A stretch of DNA of 64,000 bases from Actinomyces sp. Marseille-P3109 (GCF_900323545.1 NZ_OOHN01000008.1:1231144-1295143), one strand, 5' to 3'; counted from the stretch's first letter, positions 1-9,082 are shown. Notes: a model not told the origin generated them from the sequence alone. Numbers and translations: made by a program.

Positions 1-245
1 GCGTAGAACATTCGAACGCAGAATTCATTCAACTATTTCGATCACTGCAACAGCCAGTTAAATCGTGGCGCCAGGCAGGGGAAGACAGCGAGGGATCAGG
101 ATCTGCGACCGGGGAGCTGCCACTCCTGATTCACGTAAACAGTGCGTGATCTGCGATGATTGCGAATGGAGGCCCGGGCGGCGAGCCACCGATGGTTCCC
201 GCCAAGAGGCCCCTGTACCCTCACTGATCCTCGTAGGATTCACTC
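1..245. other. Intergenic region upstream of the LacI-type gene
   Basis: No gene can be supported here; the open frames on both strands lack recognisable protein features. The right end carries the probable promoter of the LacI gene: TAGGAT at 234-239 lies exactly 6 nt before the ATG at 246. I found no convincing -35 or LacI-type palindromic operator. Confidence 0.5.
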
Positions 246-1259
246 ATGCCACAGCGACTCACCCTCACCGACATCGCCGATCAGGCCGGTGTCTCCACCG
301 CCACCGTCTCGCGTGTGCTCAACGGAAAGTCCAATGTGGCCGACTCGACTCGTCGGCAGGTGCTGGCAGCGCTCGACATCCTGGGCTATGAACGGCCCGA
401 GTCCGTGCACCAGGCCTCCCGGGGACTCATGGGACTCATCGTGCCCGAGCTGAGCAACCCGATCTTTCCTTTGTTCGCCCAACAGATCGAGCAGCTCCTG
501 GCCCCCTCCGGGCACACTCCCCTGCTGTGCACGCAGACGCCCGGTGGGATCAGCGAGGACGAGTACATCGAGATGCTGGTGGACCGCGGCGTCGCGGGAA
601 TCATCTTCGTCTCCGGGCGTCACGCGGACACCACCGGTGACGTCACCCGCTACCAGCGTCTGCGCGAGCGCGGCGTCCCCCTGGTGACGGTCAACGGCAA
701 CGCCCCGACCATCAAGGCCCCGGGCTTCGCCACCGACGACCGTCGAGCCACCCACATCGCGGTGGACCATCTCATCGCCCTAGGACATCGACGTATCGGA
801 CTGGCCATGGGGCCGATGCGCATGGTGCCGGCTCAGCGCAAGCGCTCCGGATACGAGGACGCCATGAGCAAGGCCCTGCCCGACGAGCCGCTGCGGATCG
901 TGGAGACGCTCTATACCTACGAGGGAGGCGTCAGTGCGGCGCTGCACCTGCTCGAGCAGGGGTGCACCGGCATCGTGTGCTCCTCGGACGTCATGGCACT
1001 TGGCGCCGTTGAGGGCGTGCGCCAGACCGGCAGGTCCGTGCCGCAGGACGTCTCCGTCATCGGCTACGACGACTCGCCGCTCATCCCGATGACCGACCCA
1101 CCGCTGACGACGGTGCGTCAGCCCGTGGACGCCATCTGCCGGGCCGCCGTGTCCACGCTGCTCACGCAGCTCGACGGTGAACGGCCGGCCGACACTGAGA
1201 TGCTGTTCGCCCCCGACCTCATCATGCGCGACTCGACCGCCACGGCTCCGACCGTCTGA
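246..1259 (+). CDS. LacI-family transcriptional regulator
   Basis: A 337-aa sugar-responsive DNA-binding regulator. The N-terminus carries the family helix-turn-helix (residues about 5-26, LTDIADQAGVSTATVSRVLN), followed by the hinge helix and a periplasmic-binding-protein-like effector domain (about 62-330) with the typical YDD...PLTTVRQP segment near the end. Length is normal for the family. The ATG is chosen because it opens directly on the HTH and because TAGGAT lies 6 nt upstream, as in other apparently leaderless genes of this window. No sugar-transport or catabolic operon is adjacent on the same strand; the next gene, glycerate kinase, is convergent. The ligand cannot be inferred. Family assignment is firm. 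Confidence 0.93.
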   Translation: MPQRLTLTDIADQAGVSTATVSRVLNGKSNVADSTRRQVLAALDILGYERPESVHQASRGLMGLIVPELSNPIFPLFAQQIEQLLAPSGHTPLLCTQTPGGISEDEYIEMLVDRGVAGIIFVSGRHADTTGDVTRYQRLRERGVPLVTVNGNAPTIKAPGFATDDRRATHIAVDHLIALGHRRIGLAMGPMRMVPAQRKRSGYEDAMSKALPDEPLRIVETLYTYEGGVSAALHLLEQGCTGIVCSSDVMALGAVEGVRQTGRSVPQDVSVIGYDDSPLIPMTDPPLTTVRQPVDAICRAAVSTLLTQLDGERPADTEMLFAPDLIMRDSTATAPTV

Positions 1260-1264
1260 CCCGT

Positions 1265-1291
1265 CCTGCGCTCCACGGGGGGCAGCGCAGG
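1265..1291. terminator. Possible terminator between convergent genes
   Basis: An 8-bp inverted repeat, CCTGCGCT (1265-1272) and AGCGCAGG (1284-1291), sits in the 53-bp gap between the convergent LacI and glycerate kinase genes. There is no T-run, so function is uncertain. Confidence 0.3.
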
Positions 1292-1312
1292 GGCAGCGAC
1301 GGGCTTGTTGGT

Positions 1313-2563
1313 TCAACGCGACCATGTGCGAGCCAGTCGCGCCCCCAAGTCCGTCAGCCTCGTCTCCAGCGCATCCGGGCCATCGCAGTCCCAGGGCTCG
1401 ACGGCGTGGGGCTCCTGCAGGCTGTAGGCGTTGGTGACGCCGGCACCGGCCAGCTCGCCGCGGGTGGTGGCGCTCCGTCCGCACACGAGGACGCAGGGCA
1501 GCGCCTGCGAGGCGGCGTGCTGCCCGACGACTCCCACGATGCTGTCGGCCAGGACGTCGTAGAGCTCGCCCGAGGCGGTGACCACCAGGTCCTGGTCGCG
1601 CACCGACCCCGACAGATCGAGGATCTCCGCCATGACGCGGGCTCCGGGCCGAGCCCACGCTCCTAGGGACCGCAGCACCATGGCGCTGCCCCCTGCCGCG
1701 CCGGTCCCCCAGGTTGAGGCGCTCATCCGGGCCGCCCCTTCGAGCTCCAGGTTCCCAGGAACCGACGACGTCCGGGGGTCGTCGAGTGCAGAGACGACCG
1801 GAAGCATCCCCTGCCCTCCGGAGGAGCTGCGACGGATGGTGTCGGCCCCGTTCACGGCTTCCATGGCGACGGCGCAGGCACGGCGGTCCAGCTCCTGGGC
1901 CTGCTCGGGACTCAAGGAGGTAACCTCCGCCAGGGACGCCCCGGCACCGTTCATGCCTCCCAGTGCGACGTCGTCGGCCAGGACCAGCCCGAGGCTGCGA
2001 CCGGCCAGGAGGTCCATGGCCGCAGTGGCGTCACCGAGGGCGTCGAGCGCTCCGGCCCCGCCGTCGTGGACGGCCGATCGCGACAGCCCGACCAGAAGCG
2101 TGTCGGAGGGACGGGTGCGCCGCAGAGCGGTGCCGATGACCTGTCCCAGACCGTAGGTGCTGCCCTGAAGAGCCTCCTGGGCCCCCTCGCCGGAGTCGGT
2201 GGGAAGCGCCAGGAGGCGGGCGGCGTCGAGGAACCAGGTTCTGCCCTCCCCGGGGCGCCGGCTTGCGGCCCGCCGCGGGCCGCGAGCCAGTCGTACCAGG
2301 TCGACTTCCCGGACCTGTCCGAGCGGCCCCTGCCCCTGGATGACCTCGCGGGAGACGATGCGCTCCGGAGCAATCACCTGAGCCGAGCCCGGACCGCCAT
2401 CGGCCATGGGTGTCAGCGTCAGAGAATCGTCGGGACGCACCGTGTGCCAGCCGCGCGCCAGGCAGGCGGCGACGCGGCCAGCTGGAAGACCGCGGCCCGA
2501 GCCGGCCAGAGGCACTCCGGCCGGCTCGGGCCACAGACCGCCGGGGGCGAGGAGGGCCCTCAC
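1313..2563 (-). CDS. Glycerate kinase (GckA/GlxK family)
   Basis: A 416-aa protein expected to phosphorylate D-glycerate with ATP. The N-terminus matches the family start (VRALLAP..., then PMADGG at about 52-57, the conserved ADGG substrate/nucleotide motif), and the middle holds a Gly-rich segment (GGMNGAGASLAE) and GGSAMVLRSLG. It is somewhat longer than the usual 370-380 aa and its N-terminal loop (residues 9-30) is divergent. The GTG at 2563 is preferred over an ATG at 2698, which lies inside the upstream peptidase gene, because GGAG stands just upstream and the protein then starts where relatives do. It follows the M20 peptidase by 40 nt, so the two are probably cotranscribed. Confidence 0.82.
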   Translation of the reverse strand: MRALLAPGGLWPEPAGVPLAGSGRGLPAGRVAACLARGWHTVRPDDSLTLTPMADGGPGSAQVIAPERIVSREVIQGQGPLGQVREVDLVRLARGPRRAASRRPGEGRTWFLDAARLLALPTDSGEGAQEALQGSTYGLGQVIGTALRRTRPSDTLLVGLSRSAVHDGGAGALDALGDATAAMDLLAGRSLGLVLADDVALGGMNGAGASLAEVTSLSPEQAQELDRRACAVAMEAVNGADTIRRSSSGGQGMLPVVSALDDPRTSSVPGNLELEGAARMSASTWGTGAAGGSAMVLRSLGAWARPGARVMAEILDLSGSVRDQDLVVTASGELYDVLADSIVGVVGQHAASQALPCVLVCGRSATTRGELAGAGVTNAYSLQEPHAVEPWDCDGPDALETRLTDLGARLARTWSR

Positions 2564-2603
2564 GTGATCATTCTCCGGCGGCGGAGTCGGTACGCGGTTG
2601 CCA

Positions 2604-3992
2604 TCACGAGGCGATGGCGCCGCCGAGACGGGCCAGGAGGAGGACCTCGGCGACCACGATGTGCTCGAGCTCGCCCAGGTGCATGGACTCGTTCTCACTG
2701 TGGGCGCGGGTGTCGGGGTCCTCGATCCCGGTGACGAGCACCTGGGCCTCGGGGAAGGTCTCCTTGAGGGTGGCGATGAAGGGGATGGAACCGCCCTGGC
2801 CGATGTTGACGGTCTCGGTGCCCCAGGCGGTGGACAGCGCCCAGTGGGCGGCCTCGGACGCGGGGGTGGCCTCGGATCCGTCGAAGGCCGGCCCCGCCTC
2901 GCGGCCGATGACGGTCAGCCGCCCCCCGAAGGGCACGTGCTTCTCCAGGTGGGCGACCAGCGCATCCTGGGCCTTGGCGGGGTCCTGCCCGGGAGCGATG
3001 CGCAGCGAGAGCCGGGCCGTGCACGAGGGGGCCAGGACGTTACCGGCCAGGTCCAGGGGAGTGACATCCATGCCGATGAGGGTCAGCGAGGGCTTGGTCC
3101 ACAACCGGGCGGTGAGGTCGCCGGTGCCGACGAGCTCGACGCCGTCGAGGACCCCGGCGTCAGCGCGGAAGTCGGCCTCCGGATAGTCCGGGAAGTCGGC
3201 CTCGGCCTGGGACTGGCTGACCAGTCCGGCAACGGCGACGTCACCGGCCTCATCGTGGCAGGAGGCGATGAGGCGGCACATGGCCGTGGCGGCGTCCAGG
3301 ATGGGACCGCCGTACTGGCCGGAGTGAAGCGCGTGGTCGAGCATGTCGAGACGAACATCGACCTGGACGACGCCGCGCAGCAGGGTGGTCAGGGCGGGGG
3401 TGCCGACCTTCCAGTTGGAGGAGTCGGCCACGACGATGACATCGGAGGCGAGCCGGTCCCGGTAGGTGCTCAGGAAGCTCTCGAAGGAGGGGCTGCCGAC
3501 CTCCTCCTCGCCCTCGATGAAGACCGTCACCGAGCAGGGCAACTCGCCGTCGGCCAGGGACGCCAGGGTGCGCAGGGCGTGGGCGTGGGTGATGACGCCG
3601 GCCTTGTCGTCGGAGGTACCGCGCCCGTAGAGCCGCTCACCGCGGCGCTCGGCGGTGAAGGGATCGGCCTGGTCCCAACCGGCCGGGTCGCCGACGGGCT
3701 GGACGTCGTGGTGGGAGTAGAGCAGGACGTGCGGGCTGCCCTGGGGTCCCTTCTTGTGGGCCAGAACGGCCGGCCGGCCGGGGGCGCCGTCGGGGGCGGG
3801 TACGGAGAGGATCTCGGCGTCCAGACCGCTGTCGCGCAGGAGCGCGGCCACGGCCTTGGCGGAACGCTGGACCTGGGACTGGTCGTGGCTGGAGGCGGAG
3901 ACCGAGGGGATCGCGACCAGGTCGGTCAGGTCGGAGACGATGACGGGCATGGAGGTGTGCACGGCGGTGCGCACGGCATCAACAGTGATCAT
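2604..3992 (-). CDS. M20-family dipeptidase/deacylase
   Basis: A 462-aa zinc-dependent cytosolic hydrolase of the M20 family. Visible metal and catalytic motifs are HHDVQP (94-99), GRGTSDDKAG (about 123-132) and EGEEEVGS (about 160). The pattern is closest to the dipeptidase/CNDP-like branch (Rv2522c type) rather than dedicated ArgE or DapE; no arginine or lysine gene is adjacent and the arg genes lie 45 kb away. The ATG is supported by a -10-like TACCCT 7 nt upstream (4000-4005 on the complement). It is divergent from the DUF3043 gene, with only 41 bp shared between the two promoters. The exact substrate is unknown. Confidence 0.85.
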   Translation of the reverse strand: MITVDAVRTAVHTSMPVIVSDLTDLVAIPSVSASSHDQSQVQRSAKAVAALLRDSGLDAEILSVPAPDGAPGRPAVLAHKKGPQGSPHVLLYSHHDVQPVGDPAGWDQADPFTAERRGERLYGRGTSDDKAGVITHAHALRTLASLADGELPCSVTVFIEGEEEVGSPSFESFLSTYRDRLASDVIVVADSSNWKVGTPALTTLLRGVVQVDVRLDMLDHALHSGQYGGPILDAATAMCRLIASCHDEAGDVAVAGLVSQSQAEADFPDYPEADFRADAGVLDGVELVGTGDLTARLWTKPSLTLIGMDVTPLDLAGNVLAPSCTARLSLRIAPGQDPAKAQDALVAHLEKHVPFGGRLTVIGREAGPAFDGSEATPASEAAHWALSTAWGTETVNIGQGGSIPFIATLKETFPEAQVLVTGIEDPDTRAHSENESMHLGELEHIVVAEVLLLARLGGAIAS

Positions 3993-4033
3993 GGTTTTCA
4001 GGGTATCGCGCCGCTACCGCTAGTCTGTGCACC

Positions 4034-4642
4034 GTGAGCCTGTTCAAGAAGCGCAGCCAGACCCCTGAGCCGGAGCCCGTGGCCGAGCCGGCCTCCAAGC
4101 CCGTCGGCAAGGGGCGCCCCACCCCCAGGCGCAAGGACCAGCAGGCCAAGAACCTGCACCCCGTCGTTCCCAAGGATCGTCAGGCCGCCAAGCGGGAGGC
4201 GCGCGCGGCCCGGGACGCCGCCTGGAAGCGGCAGAGCGAGGCCATGGTCACCGGTGAGGAGAAGTACCTTCCGGCTCGGGAGAAGGGGCCGGTCAAGCGC
4301 TACATCCGCGACTACGTTGACGCGCGCTTCAACCTGGGTGAGTTCTTCATGCCCCTCATCTTCGTTCTGCTCATCGCCTCCTTCGGCTTCGGCCGCATTC
4401 TGCCGCAGTACCCGCTGGTGAGCTTCTACACCGTGCTGGCGATGAACGGCTACCTGCTGCTGGCGATCGCCGACTCGGTCTGGTGCTGGACCCGGCTGCG
4501 CCGCCGGCTCAATGAGAAGTTCGGGGCCGACCGGGTCAAGGACGAGGGAACGATCTTCTTCTACATCATGTCGCGCTGCTTCATGCTGCGGCGCTGGCGT
4601 CGTCCCGCCACTCTGGTGAAGCGGGGCCAGTACCCCTCCTGA
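4034..4642 (+). CDS. DUF3043 membrane protein
   Basis: A 202-aa protein of an actinobacterial family of unknown function. The N-terminal 90 residues are highly charged and Pro/Lys-rich (likely cytosolic and disordered), followed by the conserved KGPVKRYIRDYVDARFN segment (85-100) and two membrane helices (about 104-122 and 128-148), then a basic C-terminus. The GTG start is supported by TAGTCT at 4021-4026, 7 nt upstream. This protein is usually single-copy in actinobacteria. No enzymatic motif is visible. Confidence 0.85.
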   Translation: MSLFKKRSQTPEPEPVAEPASKPVGKGRPTPRRKDQQAKNLHPVVPKDRQAAKREARAARDAAWKRQSEAMVTGEEKYLPAREKGPVKRYIRDYVDARFNLGEFFMPLIFVLLIASFGFGRILPQYPLVSFYTVLAMNGYLLLAIADSVWCWTRLRRRLNEKFGADRVKDEGTIFFYIMSRCFMLRRWRRPATLVKRGQYPS

Positions 4643-4719
4643 GCCCCGGCTCGTTCCGCCCCGTTCCACCCGGTCCCACGACGGTTCCGCATCGTGGGAC
4701 CGCGTCGTAGGGTGGTGGT

Positions 4720-5736
4720 ATGGAACATACGGTTGGATACAGGCGCTTGGGCGCTTCAGGACTGAAAATCACCGAGATCACCTACGGCAACTGGCTCACT
4801 CACGGCTCCCAGGTGGAGGCGGATACCGCCATCGAGTGCGTTCACACGGCCCTGGACCTGGGAATCACGAGCTTCGACACCGCGGACGTCTACGCCAACA
4901 CGGCCGCCGAGGAGGTTCTGGGGCGGGCACTGGCCGGCCGGCGCCGCGAGTCCCTGGAGGTCTTCACCAAGGTCTACTGGCCCGTCGGCCCGAAGGGCCC
5001 CAACGACGTGGGCCTGTCGCGCAAGCACATCATGGAGGGCATCAACGGTTCCCTCACGCGCCTGGGCATGGACTACGTGGACCTCTACCAGGCCCACCGC
5101 TACGACCATGAGACCCCGCTGGAGGAGACCATGCAGGCCTTCGCCGACGTCGTGCGGGCCGGTAAGGCCCTCTACATCGGTGTCTCGGAGTGGACGGCCG
5201 AGCAGATCCGGGCCGGTCAGGAGCTGGCCGCGCAGATGGGGCTCCGACTGGTGTCCAACCAGCCCCAGTACTCGGCGCTGTGGCGGGTCATCGAGGGTGA
5301 GGTGGTCCCCACCAGCCAGGAGCTGGGGCTGGGACAGATCGTGTGGTCACCCATGGCCCAAGGGGTCCTGTCGGGCAAGTACCTGCCAGGGCAGGAGCCA
5401 CCCGCCGGGTCACGCGCCACCGACGACAAGGGCGGTCGGCAGATGATCTCGCGGTGGATGCGCGACGATGTGCTCACCGCGGTCCAGGCCCTGCGTCCCA
5501 TCGCCCAGGACCTCGGGCTGACGATGCCTCAGCTGGCGATCGCCTGGGTGCTGCGCAACCCGGCAGTCTCCTCGGCGATCGTGGGTGCCTCGCGCCCCGA
5601 GCAGCTGGTGGACACGGTCAAGGCGTCGGGCGTGAGCCTGGACGACGACGTCATGGCCGCAGTCGACGCCGCCCTGGGCGACGTCGTCGAGCGGGATCCG
5701 TCGTTGACCTCCTCCCCGGACAAGCGCCCCGCCTGA
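4720..5736 (+). CDS. Aldo/keto reductase (KCNAB-beta-like)
   Basis: A 338-aa NADPH-dependent oxidoreductase with a TIM-barrel fold. The catalytic tetrad region is clear: FDTADVY (52-58, Asp53 and Tyr58), a Lys in EVFTKVYW (about 84), and a His in DLYQAHRYD. The C-terminal cofactor segment (AIVGASRPEQL) is the hallmark of the potassium-channel-beta/YghZ-like AKR branch. Physiological substrate unknown; such enzymes reduce diverse aldehydes. TAGGGT (4708-4713) lies 6 nt before the ATG. The gene is convergent with pyrD, only 12 nt away. Confidence 0.92.
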   Translation: MEHTVGYRRLGASGLKITEITYGNWLTHGSQVEADTAIECVHTALDLGITSFDTADVYANTAAEEVLGRALAGRRRESLEVFTKVYWPVGPKGPNDVGLSRKHIMEGINGSLTRLGMDYVDLYQAHRYDHETPLEETMQAFADVVRAGKALYIGVSEWTAEQIRAGQELAAQMGLRLVSNQPQYSALWRVIEGEVVPTSQELGLGQIVWSPMAQGVLSGKYLPGQEPPAGSRATDDKGGRQMISRWMRDDVLTAVQALRPIAQDLGLTMPQLAIAWVLRNPAVSSAIVGASRPEQLVDTVKASGVSLDDDVMAAVDAALGDVVERDPSLTSSPDKRPA

Positions 5737-5748
5737 CGGAAGCGGGGA

Positions 5749-6813
5749 TCAGCGCGATGCGCGGCTCATTGAAGCGGCCGATGCGGTGGCCAGGGCGCGG
5801 TTGATCCGCCCTGGCCAGGCCGGCCCGTTGTAGATGAAGGCCGTGTAGGCCTGGAGCAGGTCCGCTCCGGCGTCGAGCATGAGCTCGGCGTCCATGATGG
5901 AGGAGATGCCGCCGACGCCGATGATGGTGGGCTTCTCCCCCAGCCTGCTGCGCAGGCGGCGCACGACCTCCAGGGAGCGAGGCAGGAGCGGTGCACCGGA
6001 CAGACCGCCCTCCCCCAGGTCGTGGTCGATGGTCGTGTTGGTGGCCACCACTCCGTCCAGCCCCATGTCGAGGACCAGGTCGGCAACGGCGTCGAGGTCC
6101 TCGTCGGCCAGATCAGGGGCGATCTTGACCAGGAGCGGGACCTGCCTTCTCGCGGCGTGGTCCGCGGCCTCGCGCACCGCCTCCAGGATCGGGCGCAGCG
6201 CCTCAACGCTCTGCAGGCTGCGCAGCCCTGGGGTGTTGGGGCTGGAGACGTTGACGACGAGGTAGTCGACCCAGCGAGCCACTGCCGCGGCCGAGTAGCG
6301 GTAGTCCTCAACCGCGTCCTCCAGCGGCGTCACCTTGGTCTTGCCGATGTTCGCGCCGACGACGATGGAGCGTCCCCGCGGCGTGCGTCGCAGGGCGCTC
6401 AGCCGCTTGGCGGCCTCGTCTGCTCCGGAGTTGTTGAAGCCCATGCGGTTGCGCACGGCCCGCATCTGCGGATAGCGCCACATGCGGGGCTTGTCATTGC
6501 CGTTCTGAGCGTGGGCGGTGAAGGTGCCGACCTCGATGAAGCCGAAGCCGAGCATGTCCAGGCCCTCGACGGCCTGCCCCTCCTTGTCCATCCCGGCGGC
6601 GAGCCCCAGGACGCCGGGGACGGGCCGGGCGAAGGGACCACCCTGATTGGCGGAGGGGACCGGGAAGGCCGGCCGGCGCCCCCACATCTGGCGCACCACG
6701 TCCCTGACGAAGGGGACCTTGCCGGTCACCTCGATCGCGTCCAGGCACACGTCGTGGATCAGCTCGGGGTCGATGCGGGTCAGGACGGTCTTGTACAGCA
6801 GGTCGTAGAGCAC
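5749..6813 (-). CDS. pyrD: Dihydroorotate dehydrogenase, quinone-type (class 2)
   Basis: A 354-aa membrane-associated FMN enzyme that oxidises dihydroorotate to orotate in pyrimidine synthesis, passing electrons to quinone. Class-2 features are the N-terminal extension (residues 1-50, membrane-docking helices), NRMGFNNSGAD (122-132), the FMN/substrate loop NVSSPNTPGLR (188-198, catalytic Ser) and the IGVGGISS phosphate-binding loop near the C-terminus. Length is normal. The GTG start is supported by TAGCCT 6 nt upstream (complement of 6820-6825). No other pyr gene is nearby. Confidence 0.96.
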   Translation of the reverse strand: MLYDLLYKTVLTRIDPELIHDVCLDAIEVTGKVPFVRDVVRQMWGRRPAFPVPSANQGGPFARPVPGVLGLAAGMDKEGQAVEGLDMLGFGFIEVGTFTAHAQNGNDKPRMWRYPQMRAVRNRMGFNNSGADEAAKRLSALRRTPRGRSIVVGANIGKTKVTPLEDAVEDYRYSAAAVARWVDYLVVNVSSPNTPGLRSLQSVEALRPILEAVREAADHAARRQVPLLVKIAPDLADEDLDAVADLVLDMGLDGVVATNTTIDHDLGEGGLSGAPLLPRSLEVVRRLRSRLGEKPTIIGVGGISSIMDAELMLDAGADLLQAYTAFIYNGPAWPGRINRALATASAASMSRASR

Positions 6814-6946
6814 GGTGTCAGGCTACCCCGGTACGGTTGGTGCGGGCGCTGAGGCCCGCCCGGCCCGCCGGCGGCGCTCCTGCTTCGCGCTTCCGGCAGT
6901 CGCCCGGTAGCGTGGAGTCGTTCAGGCGTGTTCTCAGAGGTGGCCC

Positions 6947-7855
6947 GTGTCCTTCAACCGTGATATTCAGACCGATCCCAATCGGGTTCAGACCCGTTCC
7001 GGCGGCGGCCGGGGCGCGATGATCGGCGGTGGCTCGATCCTGACCGTCATCGCCGTCGTCCTCATCTCCCAGCTCACCGGCGTGGACCTGTCCTCCTTGC
7101 TGGGGGCGCAGCAGCAGGCGGGGACGACGCAGTCGACGGCCTCGTCGATCGACACCTCCGTGTGCACCAGCGGGGAGAGTGCCAACAAGTACACCCAGTG
7201 CCGCATGGTGGCCACCGCCGAGTCCCTCGACGCGGTATGGACGGACCAGCTGCCCGCCCAGGCAGGGATCACCTATGCCAAACCCGAGTTCGTCCTGTGG
7301 GACGGGACCCAGATCTCCTCGGCCTGCGGCAACGCATCCTCGGCAGTGGGACCGTTCTACTGCTCAGGGGACCAGACGGTGTACCTGGACATGAGTTTCT
7401 TCTCCGAGATGGAGAGGTCCTTGGGGGCCACGGACACGCCCCTGGCGGAGGAGTACATCGTGGCCCACGAGTTCGGGCACCACATCCAGCACCTGACCGG
7501 TCAGATGGCGGCGGCCGACCGCTCGGGCAGCGGCGCGACCTCGGACTCGGTGCGATTGGAGCTCCAGGCGGACTGCTACGCAGGGATCTGGGTCAACCAC
7601 GCTTCCTCCACCCCCGACCCGGAGACCGGTCAGCCCTTCCTCGACCGCCCGACCAGCGAGGAGATCAGCGGTGCGCTGGGAGCGGCGGAGGCCGTGGGCG
7701 ACGACCACATCCAGGAGCGGGCCAAGGGGCACGTCGACTCCGACACCTGGACCCATGGCTCCTCCGAGCAGCGCGTGCGCTGGTTCACCACCGGGATGAA
7801 TTCCGGTTCGGTGCAGGCCTGCAACACCTTCGCCGTCGACGCCTCCCAGCTCTGA
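6947..7855 (+). CDS. Membrane-anchored neutral zinc metallopeptidase (YpfJ family)
   Basis: A 302-aa protein with a short cytosolic N-terminus, one signal-anchor helix (about 25-45) and an extracellular peptidase-like domain. The zinc motif HEFGHHIQHL (174-183) is intact and is followed by LELQADCYAGIW, which carries the further acidic residues of the family (neutral zinc metallopeptidase, YpfJ/KPN_02809). Four Cys residues outside the membrane could form disulphides. The GTG start at 6947 has AGAGGTGG just upstream. Substrate unknown. A strong hairpin terminator follows at 7924-7958. Confidence 0.88.
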   Translation: MSFNRDIQTDPNRVQTRSGGGRGAMIGGGSILTVIAVVLISQLTGVDLSSLLGAQQQAGTTQSTASSIDTSVCTSGESANKYTQCRMVATAESLDAVWTDQLPAQAGITYAKPEFVLWDGTQISSACGNASSAVGPFYCSGDQTVYLDMSFFSEMERSLGATDTPLAEEYIVAHEFGHHIQHLTGQMAAADRSGSGATSDSVRLELQADCYAGIWVNHASSTPDPETGQPFLDRPTSEEISGALGAAEAVGDDHIQERAKGHVDSDTWTHGSSEQRVRWFTTGMNSGSVQACNTFAVDASQL

Positions 7856-7923
7856 GGCAGCCGCGGCGACGCCGATCACCGCCATATCACTCATCTCCCC
7901 TCCCCACCGATCTCCGCGGTCTG

Positions 7924-7958
7924 ACGGGGCCCGCCGCCTTCTGAGCGGCGGGCCCCGT
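7924..7958 (+). terminator. Hairpin terminator after the metallopeptidase gene
   Basis: A perfect 14-bp stem (7924-7937 with 7945-7958) and a 7-nt loop, then a short T-run. It separates the metallopeptidase from the flavodoxin gene. Confidence 0.8.
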
Positions 7959-8048
7959 TTGCGTGCGACGTGGCGTCACACCCAACAGTGGGTTCATGAC
8001 GCACACGTCAACAGCAACACCGCCGGTACCGGCCCTCAGGAGGACACC

Positions 8049-8558
8049 ATGACCAGGGCACTCATCATTGTTGAGTCCTACTTCGGCAATACCCGGGCCA
8101 TCGCCGAGGCCGTCGCCACCGGACTGCTTGACGGCGGGGCCGAGGCTCAGGTCGTCGAGGTCGATCAGGCTCCGAGCACTCTGCCCGCAGACCTGGATCT
8201 GCTCGTGCTGGGAGCCCCCACCCACAACCGGGGACTGCCGACTGCGACCTCGCGGACCAAGGCATGTGAGCAGAAGGGGACGAGAGGGTCCTCCCACGGT
8301 ATCGGCGAGTGGCTGGGAAGCACAGCGCTTCCAGCATCCCTCAACGTATCCGCCTTCGACACAGTCGTCTCCAGGGGCTGGCTCAGCGGTTCAGCGGCCA
8401 AGGCGATTGCCAAGGCGCTGCAGCGTCATCAGGGTCGGCGGACGGCATCGGTCAGGAGCTTCGTGGTCACAGCGAACAAGGGACCGCTGGCCGGTGGCGA
8501 GGAGACCGACGCCCGCAGCTGGGGATGCGAGCTCGCGGATTCGGCAAACGACGGATAG
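8049..8558 (+). CDS. Flavodoxin-family protein
   Basis: A 169-aa protein with the flavodoxin fold. The FMN phosphate loop is ESYFGNTRAIAEAVA (9-23), and LLVLGAPTHNRGLP (about 54-67) is the second flavin-contact loop. It probably binds FMN and acts in electron transfer or redox defence; the partner is not evident. The ATG at 8049 is chosen over upstream in-frame starts because a perfect AGGAGG (8038-8043) stands 5 nt before it. A small membrane-protein gene follows 55 nt later on the same strand. Confidence 0.85.
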   Translation: MTRALIIVESYFGNTRAIAEAVATGLLDGGAEAQVVEVDQAPSTLPADLDLLVLGAPTHNRGLPTATSRTKACEQKGTRGSSHGIGEWLGSTALPASLNVSAFDTVVSRGWLSGSAAKAIAKALQRHQGRRTASVRSFVVTANKGPLAGGEETDARSWGCELADSANDG

Positions 8559-8613
8559 CGACAGACGCCCTGGCGACAACCGCGCATCGCATCATCGAAA
8601 GGAAAGCAGCAAT

Positions 8614-8973
8614 ATGACAACAACGAACCATGACAAGTCTCCCCGGCTACAACTGAGCGGACGAAACATCGCCGGAGCCTGCCTGGTTGTCTGCGGCCTC
8701 CTCATCATCATCTGGGGAGGGACGCTCGAGCCCTTCAACGTCACTGACCCCGACTTCATGTCCCTCGCCGTCAGCGGGCTGGTGCTGATCGCCGCCGGGG
8801 CATACCTGGCGACGGCGCTTCCTCCTGCTGCTCGTGTCGCGCTCATCTGGCTGGCCACGCTGACGTCGATGCTCTATCTGTTCATCCTCGGCATGGCGGT
8901 CATCGTGTCCCTGATGAGCTGTGTGATGATCGCCGGGATCGCCGCCTGGCTGACCATCAGAATCCTGAGATGA
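8614..8973 (+). CDS. Small four-helix membrane protein, unknown function
   Basis: A 119-aa protein I do not recognise. After a polar N-terminus (1-18) it has about four hydrophobic helices: roughly 20-38, 48-70, 74-92 and 94-115. There is no catalytic motif, and charged residues are nearly absent inside the membrane segments. The ATG at 8614 has GAAAGGAAAG just upstream and follows the flavodoxin gene by 55 nt, so cotranscription is likely. A membrane anchor or partner for the flavodoxin is possible but speculative. Confidence 0.7.
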   Translation: MTTTNHDKSPRLQLSGRNIAGACLVVCGLLIIIWGGTLEPFNVTDPDFMSLAVSGLVLIAAGAYLATALPPAARVALIWLATLTSMLYLFILGMAVIVSLMSCVMIAGIAAWLTIRILR

Positions 8974-8983
8974 GGTAAGGCGG

Positions 8984-9016
8984 CCGACTCGGTGCGGTAA
9001 CCGACTCGGTGCGGTA
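8984..9016. repeat. Tandem 16-bp direct repeat
   Basis: CCGACTCGGTGCGGTA occurs at 8984-8999 and again at 9001-9016 (17-bp period) in the gap between the small membrane-protein gene and the convergent spermidine-synthase-like gene. Function unknown. Confidence 0.6.
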
Positions 9017-9025
9017 TCAGGGTGA

Positions 9026-9070
9026 CGGCGAAGTCGCTTCGGAATGATTCGGACCGAACCGACTTCGCCG
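9026..9070. terminator. Bidirectional hairpin terminator
   Basis: An 11-bp perfect stem (9026-9036 with 9060-9070) is extended inward by TTCGG/CCGAA after one mismatch. It lies between two convergent genes and probably ends both transcripts, including the polyamine-type operon on the minus strand. Confidence 0.7.
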
Positions 9071-9082
9071 CCTCGTCCTGGT

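Noticed and set aside
2604-3992. Assignment of the M20 peptidase as ArgE or DapE
   Set aside because: The motif spacing fits the broad dipeptidase branch, argJ already gives the acetyl cycle, and there is no pathway context.
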